Source: Conchocele bisecta (taxonomy: Eukaryota; Mollusca; Bivalvia; Lucinida; Thyasiridae). From it: DNA of 64,000 bases. Of the stretch, positions 21,325-33,113 are shown in pieces. Within the stretch, counting starts at the first letter, position 1, and each line of letters opens with the position of its first letter. Both the position numbers and the translations under genes were made by a program. The notes below the pieces were generated by a model that searched no databases, was not told where the DNA came from, and saw nothing but the letters and a program-made list of their open reading frames with translations. Location of the stretch: contig CM055265.1 in assembly GCA_029237695.1 (NCBI GenBank), forward strand, positions 109,604,773 to 109,668,772. The letters are read 5' to 3'.

Positions 21325-21548
21325 TGAGCCTTGCCAGATATTTTTTCCCATTCACGGCACTAACCTACTATTCTCTATCTATTTTCCTTATTTCTGAACC
21401 AAAATATATGTTGTGACCACTCATTTGAACCGTCTCGGCGAGACGGTTCAAATGAGTGGTCACAACATATACTTCTGATGAGAAATAAAGAAATTCTTGA
21501 GCCTTGCCGGATATTTTTTCCCATTCACGGCACTAACCTACTATTCTC
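21325..21548. mobile_element. P2 hairpin between 50-bp direct repeats
   Basis: The hairpin at 21402-21472 (TATGTTGTGACCACTCATTT and complement) is a P2 core. It is bracketed by near-identical direct repeats at 21325-21376 and 21499-21548 (landmark TTTTTTCCCATTCACGGCAC). The piggyBac-type ends are absent. Confidence 0.7.
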
Positions 21549-22210
21549 AATGTATACTGAATGCCAGTGTTTGTAACACCGGTATCCAAATATACAATTG
21601 ACTTATGCTTTTAAAATCGTGTTGCTACATGTGCATTTTAAATGTCAACATATTTTTATTCTTATAACCACACTCATATAGCAGTAATCAGATTGACTAG
21701 AAGTAGCAAATGTATCAACCACTAACACACATACATAATCAATACATAATATCTGATTTGAAAACAAGAAATAACCACATCCGTTAATAACTCCTTAATT
21801 CATATCGACATAAATGTCAGCTTAATGAACAATAAATCCTGATAATATTTCCTTAGAACACAACATATTAGCTCGTCAGGTCTTTTTAACATTTTTCTAT
21901 AAATCTTCCAACAATATATACAATATATACAATATATACGATGATTATCCACAGTACTAATGAATATAGATTGTTTCTACAACTTGTATTTTGGCCCATT
22001 TTGCCGGCGGCAATCTGTCTCATAAGAGATTTATACGTGGAAAGTAATCTGAATCATTTATTGGTTACAATAATTTCATATTCACGCTACATGCTACCTG
22101 CTTCCATGGAGATCAATCAATATCTGACAATATATGGAAGTTGCTGATCTGTCACTGTGGTAAGCAGTGGTAAAATGTTACAGGTAAGTGTGTTTTAATG
22201 GCATTTACGA

Positions 22211-22388
22211 TAACCCTTTCACCCCTAAGTAACTGGAATTGATTTTGATATGTTAAGTTTGCAACCAATCCAATCGTCACAAAATGGTTTTGTTTGCTCT
22301 CAAAAATATGAAAATTACTTTCAAAAAGTGCAGATCCAGACGAGCCGTCTCGTCAGGATCTGCACTTTTTGAAAGTAATTTCATAAAC
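22211..22388. mobile_element. P1 MITE, right-truncated
   Basis: It begins TAACCCTTTCACCCC and reaches past a hairpin whose arms (ATTACTTTCAAAAAGTGCAG) are exact for over 25 bp. The right terminus is lost. Confidence 0.75.
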
Positions 22389-22409
22389 CGCTGTAGCTGG
22401 CTTTCGGGT

Positions 22410-22740
22410 TTCAAAGGCATTTTAGGCCAAGTCTGTGTGGAATCCGTACAGATGGGGGGAAAATTTCAAAATCAGAACACTTATTTACATAGAAATTTCT
22501 ATTCAGCTGCGAAATTAGTGTCAACACACAAGCATCACATATCCCCACCACCTAAAAGTACAAATGTAGTAGGATTAGCACTAATCTTATTACTTTTATA
22601 ATGAGTATAAACTGATTTAATCTCGCGTACAAAAAAGCCAAAAATGTACTAAAGGGCCAAACCAGTGATATCGTGATTCAGATAAGTATGAACCTCATCG
22701 TTTAATTCCCCTTCGGCTGCTCCCAACCTGACGCATGCAT
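22410..22740 (-). mobile_element. SINE remnant
   Basis: Diverged SINE body (GGGGGGAAAATTTCAAAATC, ATTCAGCTGCGAAATTAG) and head-like TTTAATTCCCCTTCGGCTGC. The TTTG tail is gone. Confidence 0.6.
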
Positions 22741-22802
22741 TGCAGGTCAGAGGTTTAGTTATACTGATCAATTGATTCATTGAATGTTTTATTACCCACA
22801 AG

Positions 22803-23034
22803 ACTAAACTTCTTACGACTAAAATGTTCGTAAGCGCAAATTTAGAATCGTCTGCAAATTTGAATTGATGGATTAACATTTATTGAGCATAGGCTGCATA
22901 TGCAGCCTATGCTCAATAAATGTAAATCCAACAATTATTTACAAGAAAACAGTGTTAATGTGAAATTTACAGACTATCATAATTTTGCACTTTCGAACAT
23001 TTTAGTCATAGGAAGTTTAGTGAAACGGGCCCCG
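22803..23034. mobile_element. Q-family MITE
   Basis: It runs from ACTAAACTTCTTACGAC through the hairpin GAGCATAGGCTGCATATGC to GTTTAGTGAAACGGGCCCC. The outermost left bases are missing. Confidence 0.85.
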
Positions 23035-23084
23035 GATGGCTCAGAAATTCATGATTTTGTGAGAAATAGTAGTTATCACATTTA

Positions 23085-23150
23085 ACACCACAGGCCTGTA
23101 TAGTGGTATTGGCAAACAGTGTAGATCCAGATGAGCCAGCTCATGACGAT
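23085..23150. mobile_element. P1 fragment
   Basis: It contains AACACCACAGGCCTGTATAG and GATCCAGATGAGCCAGCTC, the reversed right half of P1, cut off after the core. Confidence 0.6.
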
Positions 23151-23683
23151 CTGTGTGTTCCAAATGATCACATGTATCAAGTGTCTAAACATTGAAGCAA
23201 TCCGTTAAGTACATGTAATATTAAAGTTATAACATGATGAAGAACTATCTTGTACTATCAAGAGGCTTGAAATGAGGGCCCCAATATATATTTTTGCAAA
23301 ATAGTAAGGGATATTTTTAAATGTCTGTATCCTGTAGAGAAAAATTACATGTTATGAATTCAGCTACACTAACAACACATTCATCCGATAATGGCGCCAT
23401 TGGGAATTGTGATTTAATATTCATATGTTGTTGTGTTCCCACTGTTAAACTTTTTACCCATGGGTTTTATTTTTAACATAAATGGATCAGAAATTCCAAT
23501 AGAAAATAGCAAGCAAATGGAGAAAAAAAACTGAAGTACAGTAGAACCTATCTAAACCGGACACCAAGAAAACACATGTGCTTTTATTTTTTATGAGTTT
23601 CATGGTCCTTTATCGCAGGTGATAATGTCTGTTCGTGATCGCATTGCACACAGCTATGGCTCAGAACGATCAAATGCCTGATA

Positions 23684-23754
23684 TACTGTGAAACCTCTCT
23701 TAGCTGGACACCCTGGGGACATCCCAGGGTGTCCGATTTAGAGGTTTCACTGTA
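23684..23754. mobile_element. Minimal pogo-like palindromic MITE
   Basis: TA-CTGTGAAACCTCTCT begins and AGGTTTCACTG-TA ends a 71-bp element that is almost all palindrome (GGACACCCTGGG pairing with CCCAGGGTGTCC). TA flanks and CAGTGAAACC-type ends fit Tc1/mariner/pogo elements. Confidence 0.7.
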
Positions 23755-23965
23755 TGTAAAAGAAGTTTTTAATCCTGGTGACCCAGGTATTTGGTGGAAC
23801 AACAATTGGTTTTGCTTCAAACAAACAGAACTATGTCCAAGATGTATACTGATTTTACCATTCGATCTGGCTGTGAAAGGAAACAAAAGTGCAGACAGAA
23901 CAACCTGTACAACAGCTGGCATCATTCAGCAGTCCAGTACACTCTGAAATCTTAGTGACAGCCTT

Positions 23966-24185
23966 TATGTGTCTGTGACTGGAGAAATGGGGCTTATGGG
24001 ATTTGTGACCAGTGTAGCTACCGATCAAATAGCACACTCTTGTAGCCTGATAACGATTTGTATTTCTTGTTACAAGCATGTGTTTCATTGATAAAACGGC
24101 GAACGGTGCAGATGCACAGGCTGATCTGGATCTACACTGGTCACAAAACCTATAAGCCCCATTTCTCCAGTCACAGCCACATATG
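23966..24185. mobile_element. Z-family MITE, complete
   Basis: The inverted ends TGTGACTGGAGAAATGGGGC enclose copies of GTGACCAGTGTAGCT and its complement-like TCTACACTGGTCACAAA. Confidence 0.8.
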
Positions 24186-24406
24186 AGACAAGCCATGTGA
24201 TTTTGAAACTAAGACGATGTACAAAATTTACTATATTTTGCAGAAATGACATTGAAAGTTGACAAAATTTTCAGACCGCATTTACTATGAATATTTCATC
24301 AACTGTTTACGTTATTTACAGAAAATATCACAGTAAATTCTGTAAATATTTCTCATGAAAAATTGCACATCTTCTTAAGTACAAAATCACGTGGCTTGTC
24401 TAATAT
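24181..24406. mobile_element. K-family MITE, empty copy
   Basis: The inverted ends AGACAAGCCATGTGATTTTG and (complemented) AGACAAGCCACGTGATTTTG lie about 215 bp apart. This intact copy shows what 18683-19759 looked like before insertions. Confidence 0.8.
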
Positions 24407-24503
24407 GAGGCAACACTTTCTAAGTCTCAGTACTTGTAGAGATATGTCTGGATGGCTTCGTCTGCTCTCCACAAGTTTGTTGTGGTTTTTGTCGCACCTG
24501 CTT

Positions 24504-24588
24504 CAGGGATTCCGCTGGCGATCGCCACTTTCGCAATTGGCGATAAAAATAAACAATTGGCGATAAAAATTACAATTATCGAAATTAA
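24504..24588. mobile_element. W fragment
   Basis: The left part of W only: CAGGGATTCCGCTGGCGATC, then two GGCGATAAAAAT units. Confidence 0.75.
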
Positions 24589-25008
24589 GCATGCATTTCT
24601 CTGACAGTTTTTCACTGTTTTTGTGATGCTAACTTTAGCACATGCCCATGATCACGTTACTGTCAAATGCCTCAGCAGGCACGACACTGCTTCCATGGTG
24701 GAATTCTTGTTCTTTGGGCAGTCCAGTTTTCTCCACATGAATTAACTCTCCTTGACAAACCTTAATTGTGCCAGCATGTTGGCTGGACATTGCTGGTCAT
24801 TAATTGTTTAAGTCCCACATTTCTTGGGTTGGACATTTGTTTTATACACCAGTAGCAATTTTTGCCATGCAACTACCTTTCCTGTCTTGTGACTTGAAGT
24901 AGTGGAAATGTGGATTATATGGCATACATAAAATAGATTAGACAAGTTGTATTTACCATGAAGCAAAGTCACTTAAAAATTGTCACATTTACACAATTGT
25001 CCCACGTA

Positions 25009-25234
25009 TTAACCCATTTCATGCTGAGGATATGCCGTTTTGATTCGGGAAAATCATATTTTCTTTAAATGTGCTTAGAAGTATATGTCGCGACCACCAT
25101 TTGAACCGTCTCGATGAGACGGTTCAAATGAGTGGTCACAAGATATACTTTCATTGAGAAATAACAAAAATAAAAATAAAATATTTAAAAAGAATCCATA
25201 CCCGTAAATGTGTATTCTGCATGTAATGGGTTAA
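25009..25234. mobile_element. P2 palindromic MITE, complete
   Basis: TTAA-CCCATTTCATGC at the left and GCATGTAATGGG-TTAA at the right. The central hairpin is ACCATTTGAACCGTCTCGAT with its complement. It is 226 bp including both TTAA. Confidence 0.9.
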
Positions 25235-25269
25235 CAAGAAGATTGAAAGTTTTCCAGCCAGCTGGCAAG

Positions 25270-25449
25270 CTAATGCATCCACACCGTCTGATCAGGATCT
25301 GCACTGTTCAACATTCCATCAATGACACACCCGTCATGCTTCTAACAAGCAATATAGATTGTTATCAGGCTACAGGAGTGTGCTATTTGATCAGTAGCAA
25401 CACTAGTCACAAATCCCACAAGCCCCATTTCTCCAGTCACGGCCACATA
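25270..25449. mobile_element. Z-family MITE, left-truncated
   Basis: It contains CCGTCTGATCAGGATCTGC and the right end TTTCTCCAGTCACGGCCAC. Confidence 0.65.
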
Positions 25450-25743
25450 TAGTGCATGTTTATCACAAGTGAAGAAAGTACTGTTTAAACTAATACATGT
25501 TCACATAAACATGTTTTTCTATTGCTAGAACATAATGTTGACAAAGCGCAAAAGATTAAAACCACAGACTGGTTAGCATGGCAACCATTATACCTGGAGA
25601 AGTGGGAATGAAGTTCTTTCATCACAATACATCACCAGAAACATCAATACTGCATCTTCCAGGTGATTAGTTTAAGAGCTAATGACTGTCATTTTAAGCC
25701 ATTTATACATCATTGTAGACGGCAATCTGTGTTGACACTAATG

Positions 25744-26026
25744 CAAGGCTCCAGATAAGGAATTAATAATTGAGTAGTTTCACTCAATCATATCTGAAGC
25801 AATTGGGTATTTCAAGATTTTAATTGGGTAAAATAAAATCAACTACTGTTTACACATCAACTGAAATACCAAGATGTGTTTTCATAGAAAATAAGAAAAA
25901 TATGCTATATATGTGGTACCACAAATTTGTTATTGCTTTTTGATACTCGCTACTTCTGATATCAATTGGGTTTTTGGCAATTTTAATTGGGTATTTACGC
26001 AAATACGCAGTTTATCTGGAGCTCTG
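25744..26026 (+). mobile_element. CAGAGCTCC MITE, subfamily A
   Basis: It runs from CAAGGCTCCAGATAAGG to TTTATCTGGAGCTCTG with internal deletions relative to 15868-16208. No target duplication is visible. Confidence 0.8.
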
Positions 26027-26153
26027 TCATATACACCAAGAACAACTTCACAAGGTTCACATAACAACCAACGCCACTCCAAATAGACACTAACAGCGAC
26101 CCTACAAATAATCCTGGAAATTCTAGAAACGCAATAATTATAATATTGCATAC

Positions 26154-26352
26154 CTGTTGTGTCCATACCAACAGCAGGGGCAACCCAGCTACTCCAGACA
26201 ATATCACTCCAGGTCACATGGATCGACATATCCACACAATAAACGTACAGAACACTGTAAATGTAGGCTTTCCCATCAATGTCAATCAAGAGAACATAAA
26301 ATGTTCCAGTTGACCACCTTGAAACAACACCTTCAGGGCCGACATCGGAAAA
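26154..26352 (-). CDS. Possible internal exon, unrecognised
   Basis: On the minus strand a frame stays open from just after a TGA at 26353-26355 to 26154, encoding sequence such as GVVSRWSTGTFYVLLIDIDG and IHVTWSDIVWSSWVAPAVGM. It ends at ACAACAG followed by GTATGC, a good donor site. The composition (Trp, Gly, Val, Tyr, balanced) is unlike the surrounding repeats, and I found no repeat copy elsewhere. Against it: no clean acceptor lies just upstream (candidates are the AG of CCTGAAG or TTTCAAG), and the plus strand is also open. If real it could be an upstream exon of the gene ending at 20182. The family is unknown. Confidence 0.25.
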
Positions 26353-26399
26353 TCAATTTTTCTCCCCAGTTGCCGCGTCTAGTAAATGGAATAACGTCA

Positions 26400-27250
26400 T
26401 GGACAGAATTCCATCCATATTGATAGCAAAAGGCTACAATGTAGCTATCATAACACGGTAATTAATACACGGTATAAGAGCCTAAAAGGGTAACCTGCAT
26501 GTAAGCAACAGAGCCAGAAAGGCTTCAAGGTCCGAATAGACACGAGAATTGTCGATGATTTCCGAAACTTATACCTGACTATTTGTCTCCAGCATAGCCA
26601 TGGATAATCCATACTGTTCCTACTGATCACAGTATTAAGCCTACATTTCTTATCACTCACAAATGTTGAAACAAAATACCAAGCAAACAGTGTATACCCT
26701 GATCAGACTGCACAAATCCGGGTATACACCGTTTGCTACCGAAAAAGCGCACATTTTGCGTGCAACGGTTCGTTACTGTCGATTGAATTATCTAATTAAT
26801 TTGCATTTTCACAAAGGGATGGCAATCAATAATAACATCAAGAGAATCCACGCTGAAAATCAACTGCGCAAAAGGCCAGACAGTTATTCCTGGAAACAGA
26901 AAGAGACATATTTACAGGTGTGACCTTCAATAATATTGTCACAATGGAACTCCATTATCAGGATGCAGCACACAACAAATAGGGACCAGCGTCATTACGA
27001 ACACAATTTGAAATTGTACACCTTTCAGTCTCAGAGGGCAGAATAGAACATTGAACGCAAATATAACGTAATGAAAGCTTCCATAACAGGACAAGCTTCA
27101 ATTTAAGACATATACACGCAACTTATCGCATGCAATCGGTTGCAGAGATACGTTTCTTGTGGCTTCTGGTAATGTCACTTTCTAGTGCTGGTAATGTGAT
27201 ACACACACTGGTAATGGCATAATACCAACAGTTGTGCTTGTGGAAGGGAT
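26400..27250. other. No feature recognised
   Basis: AT-rich sequence without terminal repeats, tandem structure or a convincing exon. It may be intron. Confidence 0.5.
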
Positions 27251-27251
27251 A

Positions 27252-27469
27252 TTAACCCATTCCATGCGGAATACCCATGTATGGGTGTAAACATTTCAAA
27301 AAAAAAAATTGCAATTTTTCTCATTTCTCATCGAAAGTATAATTATGTTGTGACCACTCATTTGATCGGTTCAAAAGGTGACCACACCATATACTTTTAG
27401 GGAGATACAAGAAAACTAATCAGACTTTTCTATCAGCAAAATGGGGAATCCCCAGCATGAAATGGAGTG
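27252..27469. mobile_element. P2 MITE, right end decayed
   Basis: TTAA-CCCATTCCATGCGG starts it; the decayed core retains ACCACTCATTTGATCGG, and CAGCATGAAATGG lacks the final G-TTAA. Confidence 0.75.
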
Positions 27470-27949
27470 TCTGCATTTAATCTACTGGACATGGCGTAAT
27501 TGGGAACAAGTATACTTGATGGACAGATAAGATTTCTCAGTCCGTGAGAGCTTATTGAATACCCCTTCGTGAGGGCTATGACCCTGAATTTGCAAAGACG
27601 TGACCTTGAAATCAGTATAACAGGGGGTCACAGATTTGTCTCTGTATGATAAGAATACCAAAGTCTAGACCTTGACTATGAGCCCATTACCATGAGAGAA
27701 TGCTACAAAAAACATGTTTTTTTGTTTTTTTATCAATATAGTTTCCATGTGTGAACTGTGCTTATGCAATAAATAGAATATACATGTATAGCTATACTCG
27801 TCAGAAATGCTGTAACAGTCGTTTTAACAGCTGCTGACCAATGAATATTTCAGATATTTTGGTCACCCAGTAATATAGAATATCTGAGTGATTTGACTTG
27901 TCTTGTACAATAAATAATACACACCCAGCTTGATCTATTAAGCACTTAA

Positions 27950-28105
27950 ATCAAGCTGAGGATACGCCATTTTGCTTGTGGAAAATCCTTAATATTGTCT
28001 TTATTTGTGCTTATAAGTATATGTTGTGACCGGCAATTGAAATGAGGTCACAAAATATACTTTCATTGAGAAATAACAAAAATAAAAATAAAATATTTTA
28101 AATGA
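27950..28105. mobile_element. P2 fragment
   Basis: The interior GCTGAGGATACGCCATTTTG and a decayed hairpin (TATATGTTGTGACCGGC) are present; both termini are missing. Confidence 0.6.
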
Positions 28106-29473
28106 AAAGTCATGCAGAGCATGATGTTATTAGCCGATCAAATCAGGGTAAAGTGCATCAAACATATGTAGGTGTCTCTGGTAACATTGTCAATGGTAAA
28201 CTATTTTCGACCACAGTTCTGTACCCAGCGTTGACATTTTTCTCGATTTTGTGCAGGTTTTGGAAACCCGTTCCCAAATCCATCCAATAGCAGCAATGCC
28301 ATAGCAGCAATGTTTTGTTGTCACCATTATGTTGCGAAATATTCCAGCGTAACACCTGTACTGTATGCTCTATTTATCTACAAATTACACTCCGCAATAC
28401 ACAAAGTTGTTGTCACTGTGTGTTTGTCCGAATTCTGTGGCAGCACGCGAGTGGGCGGAGCTACCAGGGCTATATATATCTAGCGGTTACAGTGTCATCT
28501 AAAAATAGACGCAAGCTCCTGCATATTCAGGCACATGCCCAGATTGGCCTAATGTGCCCCATCCGTGATTTTTTGCGCGATGTCGGGTGCAAGACAATCA
28601 ATAATTTGCGGCATTGACAATAATTAAGGGGGATTGCCGCAATCGCGCGTGCTGGATGCATCCCTGCCATCCCTGCATGATACGTAAACAAATCAAAGTT
28701 GGCTATGAAGGGCAATTCTTCGTTTTGATTGGTGGAAAATTTTGTGAATATTAACTAGCGTCAAATGACGCGCATACGCGATCCAATGGGATAAACCTGA
28801 GATGCTGGGATAAACCCGAAAATGCTGGGGTTATAAATTAGCCGAATAAACACATTTTACGCGATTATACGTGGCTGAAACTTGTTCTGTTTAATAAATA
28901 AAAGCTTTAAATTAGCCAAATAATCGGCGTATGTTGGCGTATATGGCCATTAGAGCCAACTATGGACTTCAACAACAATAACTTCCGGGTTAAATCTCTT
29001 CCGGCGTTCAGCTCATTACGTATTCAAAATTGTGTTATTTGGCTATAAGTAAAGTTTTAAACGGAGATAATTGCCAAAAATGCAAACTTTATCGGTTGAT
29101 GCAATTTGGAAGTGATACAGAAAAATTCGCATTCGTAGATTACCGAATAGCGGAGAAAAGGGTTGCTACAAACTTTTTCAGAATTCGATGGATAACCAAT
29201 ATATTAGCCGATCTATAAATAGATAGGCTAATAATAAGTTTATGCCTATAAAGGTGTTTTCCGAATGTAACGAGTTCAGCACAAATGGTGGTCATTTGAG
29301 CCACTGTGATCTGTAATTCTACCCTGTGGTTAAATCTTTTCATGAATTCTTTCCTCATAGATCAAATTCTACACACCTTTTAAGGTCAACAACCAATATG
29401 TAAACATATACATGCCTACCCATGCAAGAATATTCTATCTGACATATCTACATATTTTCCATATAACATTTAA
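28106..29473. other. Unique stretch, weak promoter-like motifs
   Basis: This is one of the longest stretches without a recognised transposon. At about 28454-28482 a GC-box-like GGGCGGAG lies shortly upstream of TATATATA on the plus strand. No coding exon follows convincingly. It may be intron or intergenic. Confidence 0.3.
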
Positions 29474-30422
29474 CAAGAAACGAGGCAAAGCCACGAAGGC
29501 CAGGTTTTTTCCAAGCATAGACACTTGGATAACATAATTATACCCATTTTTTGTAGACTAGATGGCCGTGGCCTGCATGTCGCGCCTTGGGGCGAGGCAT
29601 GGACACTAAAAAAATAGATATAGTAGATGGAAAAACTTTAACAAAAAAAAAATTTAACCGGACACACGGACAACTATGCCAAAATGCCGACGATATCGCG
29701 CTTTCCGCAAGCGGGTGCGACAATGATGATAATGGGTGAAGCAGTTGCAGATATATAGTACACGAAAAAACTTTAACAAAAAAATTCAAAGTAATTTGAC
29801 CTTAACATTGGGCACAGGGGCCGCACGGTTGGGGGTTAGAATGAAAATATGGATGATGATAAACACCCATGTGAAGTTTCAAGGTAATGGGTGAAGCAGT
29901 TGCAGAGATATAGTATAACAAAAAACTTTTAACCAAAAAACTTTAACCAGACGTACGTTAAAAAGTTAACGTTGAAAATGGCTAAGTCAATTACGTAGAA
30001 ATAATAGGTGAAGGTAAAAAAAATGGTCACATGTTGGATAGTTGTATGTGGTAGGCACCCCTTGGTTATGAAGCTGTGAAAGTTTGGTGGTCCTAGGTGG
30101 TACAGTACCAAAGAAATGGACTTAAACACGAAAACTTAACATTGTAAACGCGAAAACTTAACATTGAAAATAGCTAAGTTGACTGCGCGGAAAAAATGGG
30201 TTAAGTTAAAAAAAAATTAACATGTTGGATAGTGATATGTGGTGGGCACCCCTTGATTATGAAGCTGTGAAAGTTTGGTGGTCCTAGGTGGTACAGTAAC
30301 AAAGAAATGGACTCAAACACGAAAACTTAACATTGATTGTGGACGCCGCCCGCCGCCCGCCGCCCGCCGCCCGCCCAGCTTTCGCCAATCCAATAGCCTG
30401 GATTTTTAAAAAAAAAAACTGG
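29474..30422 (+). mobile_element. F-family composite repeat, copy 1
   Basis: It begins ACAAGAAACGAGGCAAAGCC and ends past a (CCGCCCG)n tract with AATAGCCTGGATTTTT. It has two units of a repeat of about 190 bp sharing GAAGCTGTGAAAGTTTGGTG. GCCAGGTTTTTT near the left is weakly inverted at the right end of copy 2 (AAAAAACCTGGC). The long copy at 51419-52905 matches closely. Confidence 0.8.
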
Positions 30423-30605
30423 CTAAAAACTGTCACCCATCAACGTATTTTATGTTTTGTCAAGTTACATTTTAGTACCATTCTAGTGAACATATAATTT
30501 TATGAACCTATTGGCCTTGTACAATCATCAGTTTATCTACATACCTATTGTTTGGGCTATATAAATCTCTCGCGAGTCAACTGCAATATGCTCGGCAATA
30601 CTCAT

Positions 30606-30970
30606 CAGAGCTCCAGATAAGGTGCGTATTGCCGTATTTTACGCGCTCATTTTAGCAGAATACGCATTGATTATCAAAAGGGGGAACACAAAATACTCAC
30701 AGCAATGTGAAAATACGCATTGATTTTCGAATTGAGTAGTGAAAATAATGTATAAAGTTGAAAATTGACTTAGTTGAGCTGCGAAAAGCAAACAATGTTT
30801 GCTTTTTGCAGCTCAAATAAGTGAATTTTTACATTTGTTTTATTTTTTATCATTTGTTCCCTCTGTAATAAGGAAGAAAATCAATAATACATTTGTAAAA
30901 GTAAAATACGCATTGAATTTGAATTTGTGGGTATAATACTCTTTAGATACAAAACTTATCTGGAGCACCG
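30606..30970 (+). mobile_element. CAGAGCTCC MITE, subfamily B, complete
   Basis: The left end is CAGAGCTCCAGATAAGG and the right CTTATCTGGAGCACCG. ACTCAT flanks both sides (30600-30605 and 30971-30976). A hairpin of AGCTGCGAAAAGCAAACA and near complement lies at about 30775-30822. Confidence 0.9.
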
Positions 30971-31227
30971 ACTCATTTATCAGATTTACAGACTGTTTGT
31001 GACTCACAACAAGGTGAGTCATATCAAGTTTCCATTGATCGATCCAATGTACATATAATGTAATCTAATGTAAACGGTTTTACATTCACTCAACAAGTTT
31101 TATTGTATTAATTATTCATATTTTCAGGCCGTTTTTTTACATTTTTCACCTGAAAATGTCTTCCCTGCCCGGGGCAGCGGTGGACAAACCTCGGCTAATT
31201 AGATACATTCTAAAATGGACAGTGCAA

Positions 31228-31472
31228 TTAACCTTTCACCCCTAAGTAAGAGGAATGGATTTGATATATTACTTTTGCAACCAATGCAATCGTAACAAAA
31301 TGATTTTCAGACCAGTCCATTTACGAAAAGGGGGTGTTTTTGTTCTCAAAAATATGAAAATTACTTGCAAAAAGTGCAGATCCTGATGAGACGGCTCGTC
31401 ACGAGCCGGCTCATCTGGATCTACACTGTTTGCCGATACCACTATACAGGCCTGTGGTGTTGAAAGGGTTAA
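31228..31472. mobile_element. P1 palindromic MITE, complete
   Basis: TTAA-CCTTTCACCCC on the left, TTGAAAGGG-TTAA on the right, core GAGACGGCTCGTCACGAGCC. Confidence 0.85.
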
Positions 31473-32037
31473 TTCCTGCCATGAATCTGCATCTAATTCC
31501 AATGGTTGTGGGCAGCATTTTTACATAGAAACGACAGTGCAGATAGACTAATATCATCACACCAGACTTTTTGGCCATCTAATTCCTGTCCTTGGGAATG
31601 TTTTAGCTGTTTATAATTCCCTGTGTAGGCCTCGGTCTAGTTCTGAGTACATAAGTCTAATTACATTTCATTACACTGCATTACATAAAGAGTTATGACG
31701 GAGAAGTCTTTCCAAATGCGTTCTTTGATTACTTTCTACTTCGTGGAGAGTGACCTAAATATTTTGCTAATACACACTTTATTAGGTAAGTTTATGGTAA
31801 TATTTTTGTGCCATATTGTAGAATTGTCTCTCAATAACAACATAGCGAAGTATGAACATCAACACCCTGCAGCTAGCCCTGGCCCTATGTATGGCATAAT
31901 TAAACAATTTTAAACCACTTGTCTGTCATTCATATATTAAAATATTTTACTTTGAAGTGGGTTGTCCCTGGTTTACATGAAAAGTCACTTTAGGATTCTT
32001 CAATTGTTTCTATAATTGGCATAATTTGTGTAGAATT

Positions 32038-32513
32038 TTAACCCTTAGAATGTGGAAAATGTAAATTGTCATCTACCGGTACTGTTGTTTTATATTTTGT
32101 TTTCTGTCTCAATAAACACATGGTTTGACAGCACTTGAGAATCAATTCCAAACATGTGTTTGAAGATAAAAACGGAAAACTAAATAGCGGCAACCAGTAT
32201 ATCGCAGTTATTTGATAGTCCAAGCGTGCAAATCTCAGAGTAACTAGCTTGACCTTGGGCATACGGGTTACATACGTGAAACCATAGAATGAAAAAAAGG
32301 ACGATGAGAAACCAGTATATGAAATTTCAAGCCAATCTGACAAAAACATGGTTTGACAGCGCTTCAGAATCATTTCCAATGGAAATGATTCTGAAGTGCT
32401 GTCAAAGCATGTTGTAAGCTATTTTAAAGTGCTGTCAAAGCATGTTTTTGATGATAAAAATACAAAAAAAACAGCAGACGACAACAAATTAAGATAGCGG
32501 TGTAAGGTTCAAT
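32038..32513. mobile_element. P3 palindromic MITE, rearranged
   Basis: TTAA-CCCTTAGAATG opens it. A half-core at 32130-32165 is followed by unrelated sequence, then a full hairpin at 32347-32412 (GACAGCGCTTCAGAATCATT and complement) and the CAGCAGACGACAA subterminal motif. The right terminus is decayed (GCGGTGTAAGG). Confidence 0.7.
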
Positions 32514-32908
32514 GCAAATCTCGGACAGACAGATGAACAGATATTCCTTCCTACATGTGCATGACATCCGTTAGATGGTACATTCATTGAGTTCAAACAG
32601 CAAAATGATCACCTAAGACACAACAGGCTTTTTTTTGCAAACACACACATACCACTAAGTACACATGCACTCCACAGTGTATTACGATTTATGAGTGAAC
32701 AGTTGTAGAATGCCAGGGGTGCCAAGGAATGTGCACAAACACGTGCAGCCAAATGTCGGGGGAATACGGGCATGCTGCGGTACACTAGCGGGGTAAATAA
32801 ACTTGTTTATTATATAAGTACTCTTGTTTCCCATTCCCATTGTTTCCCATTATAACACAATGCAACGCAAGACGGCAATATTTTTCCATGTCTCGTGAGT
32901 TCATATTG

Positions 32909-33113
32909 CAGGGATTCCGCTGGCGATCGCCACTTTCGCAATTGGTAATAAAAATAAACAATTGGCGATAAAAAATTACAATTTTCGAAAAAATCATTTT
33001 TTATCGCCAATTGTTTATTTTTATCCTATTGGTTATTCTTTTTTTTTTCTTCATTTTTTAATTTTTTTTTTCTTTTTGAAGTGATTTTTTTATTTTCCCC
33101 AGCGGAATCCCTG
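32909..33113. mobile_element. W-family MITE, complete
   Basis: CAGGGATTCCGCTGGCGATC on the left, CCCCAGCGGAATCCCTG on the right. The middle is A/T-rich and self-complementary (AATTGGCGATAAAAAATTAC). Confidence 0.85.

Noticed and set aside
25930..26152. Downstream continuation of the 26154-26352 frame
   Set aside because: It runs into the end of a subfamily A MITE, and a good donor site sits at 26153.
28454..28482. Strong promoter from a GC box plus TATATATA
   Set aside because: No coding exon or other promoter features follow; such motifs are expected by chance in AT-rich sequence. Kept only as a note in the unique-region entry.
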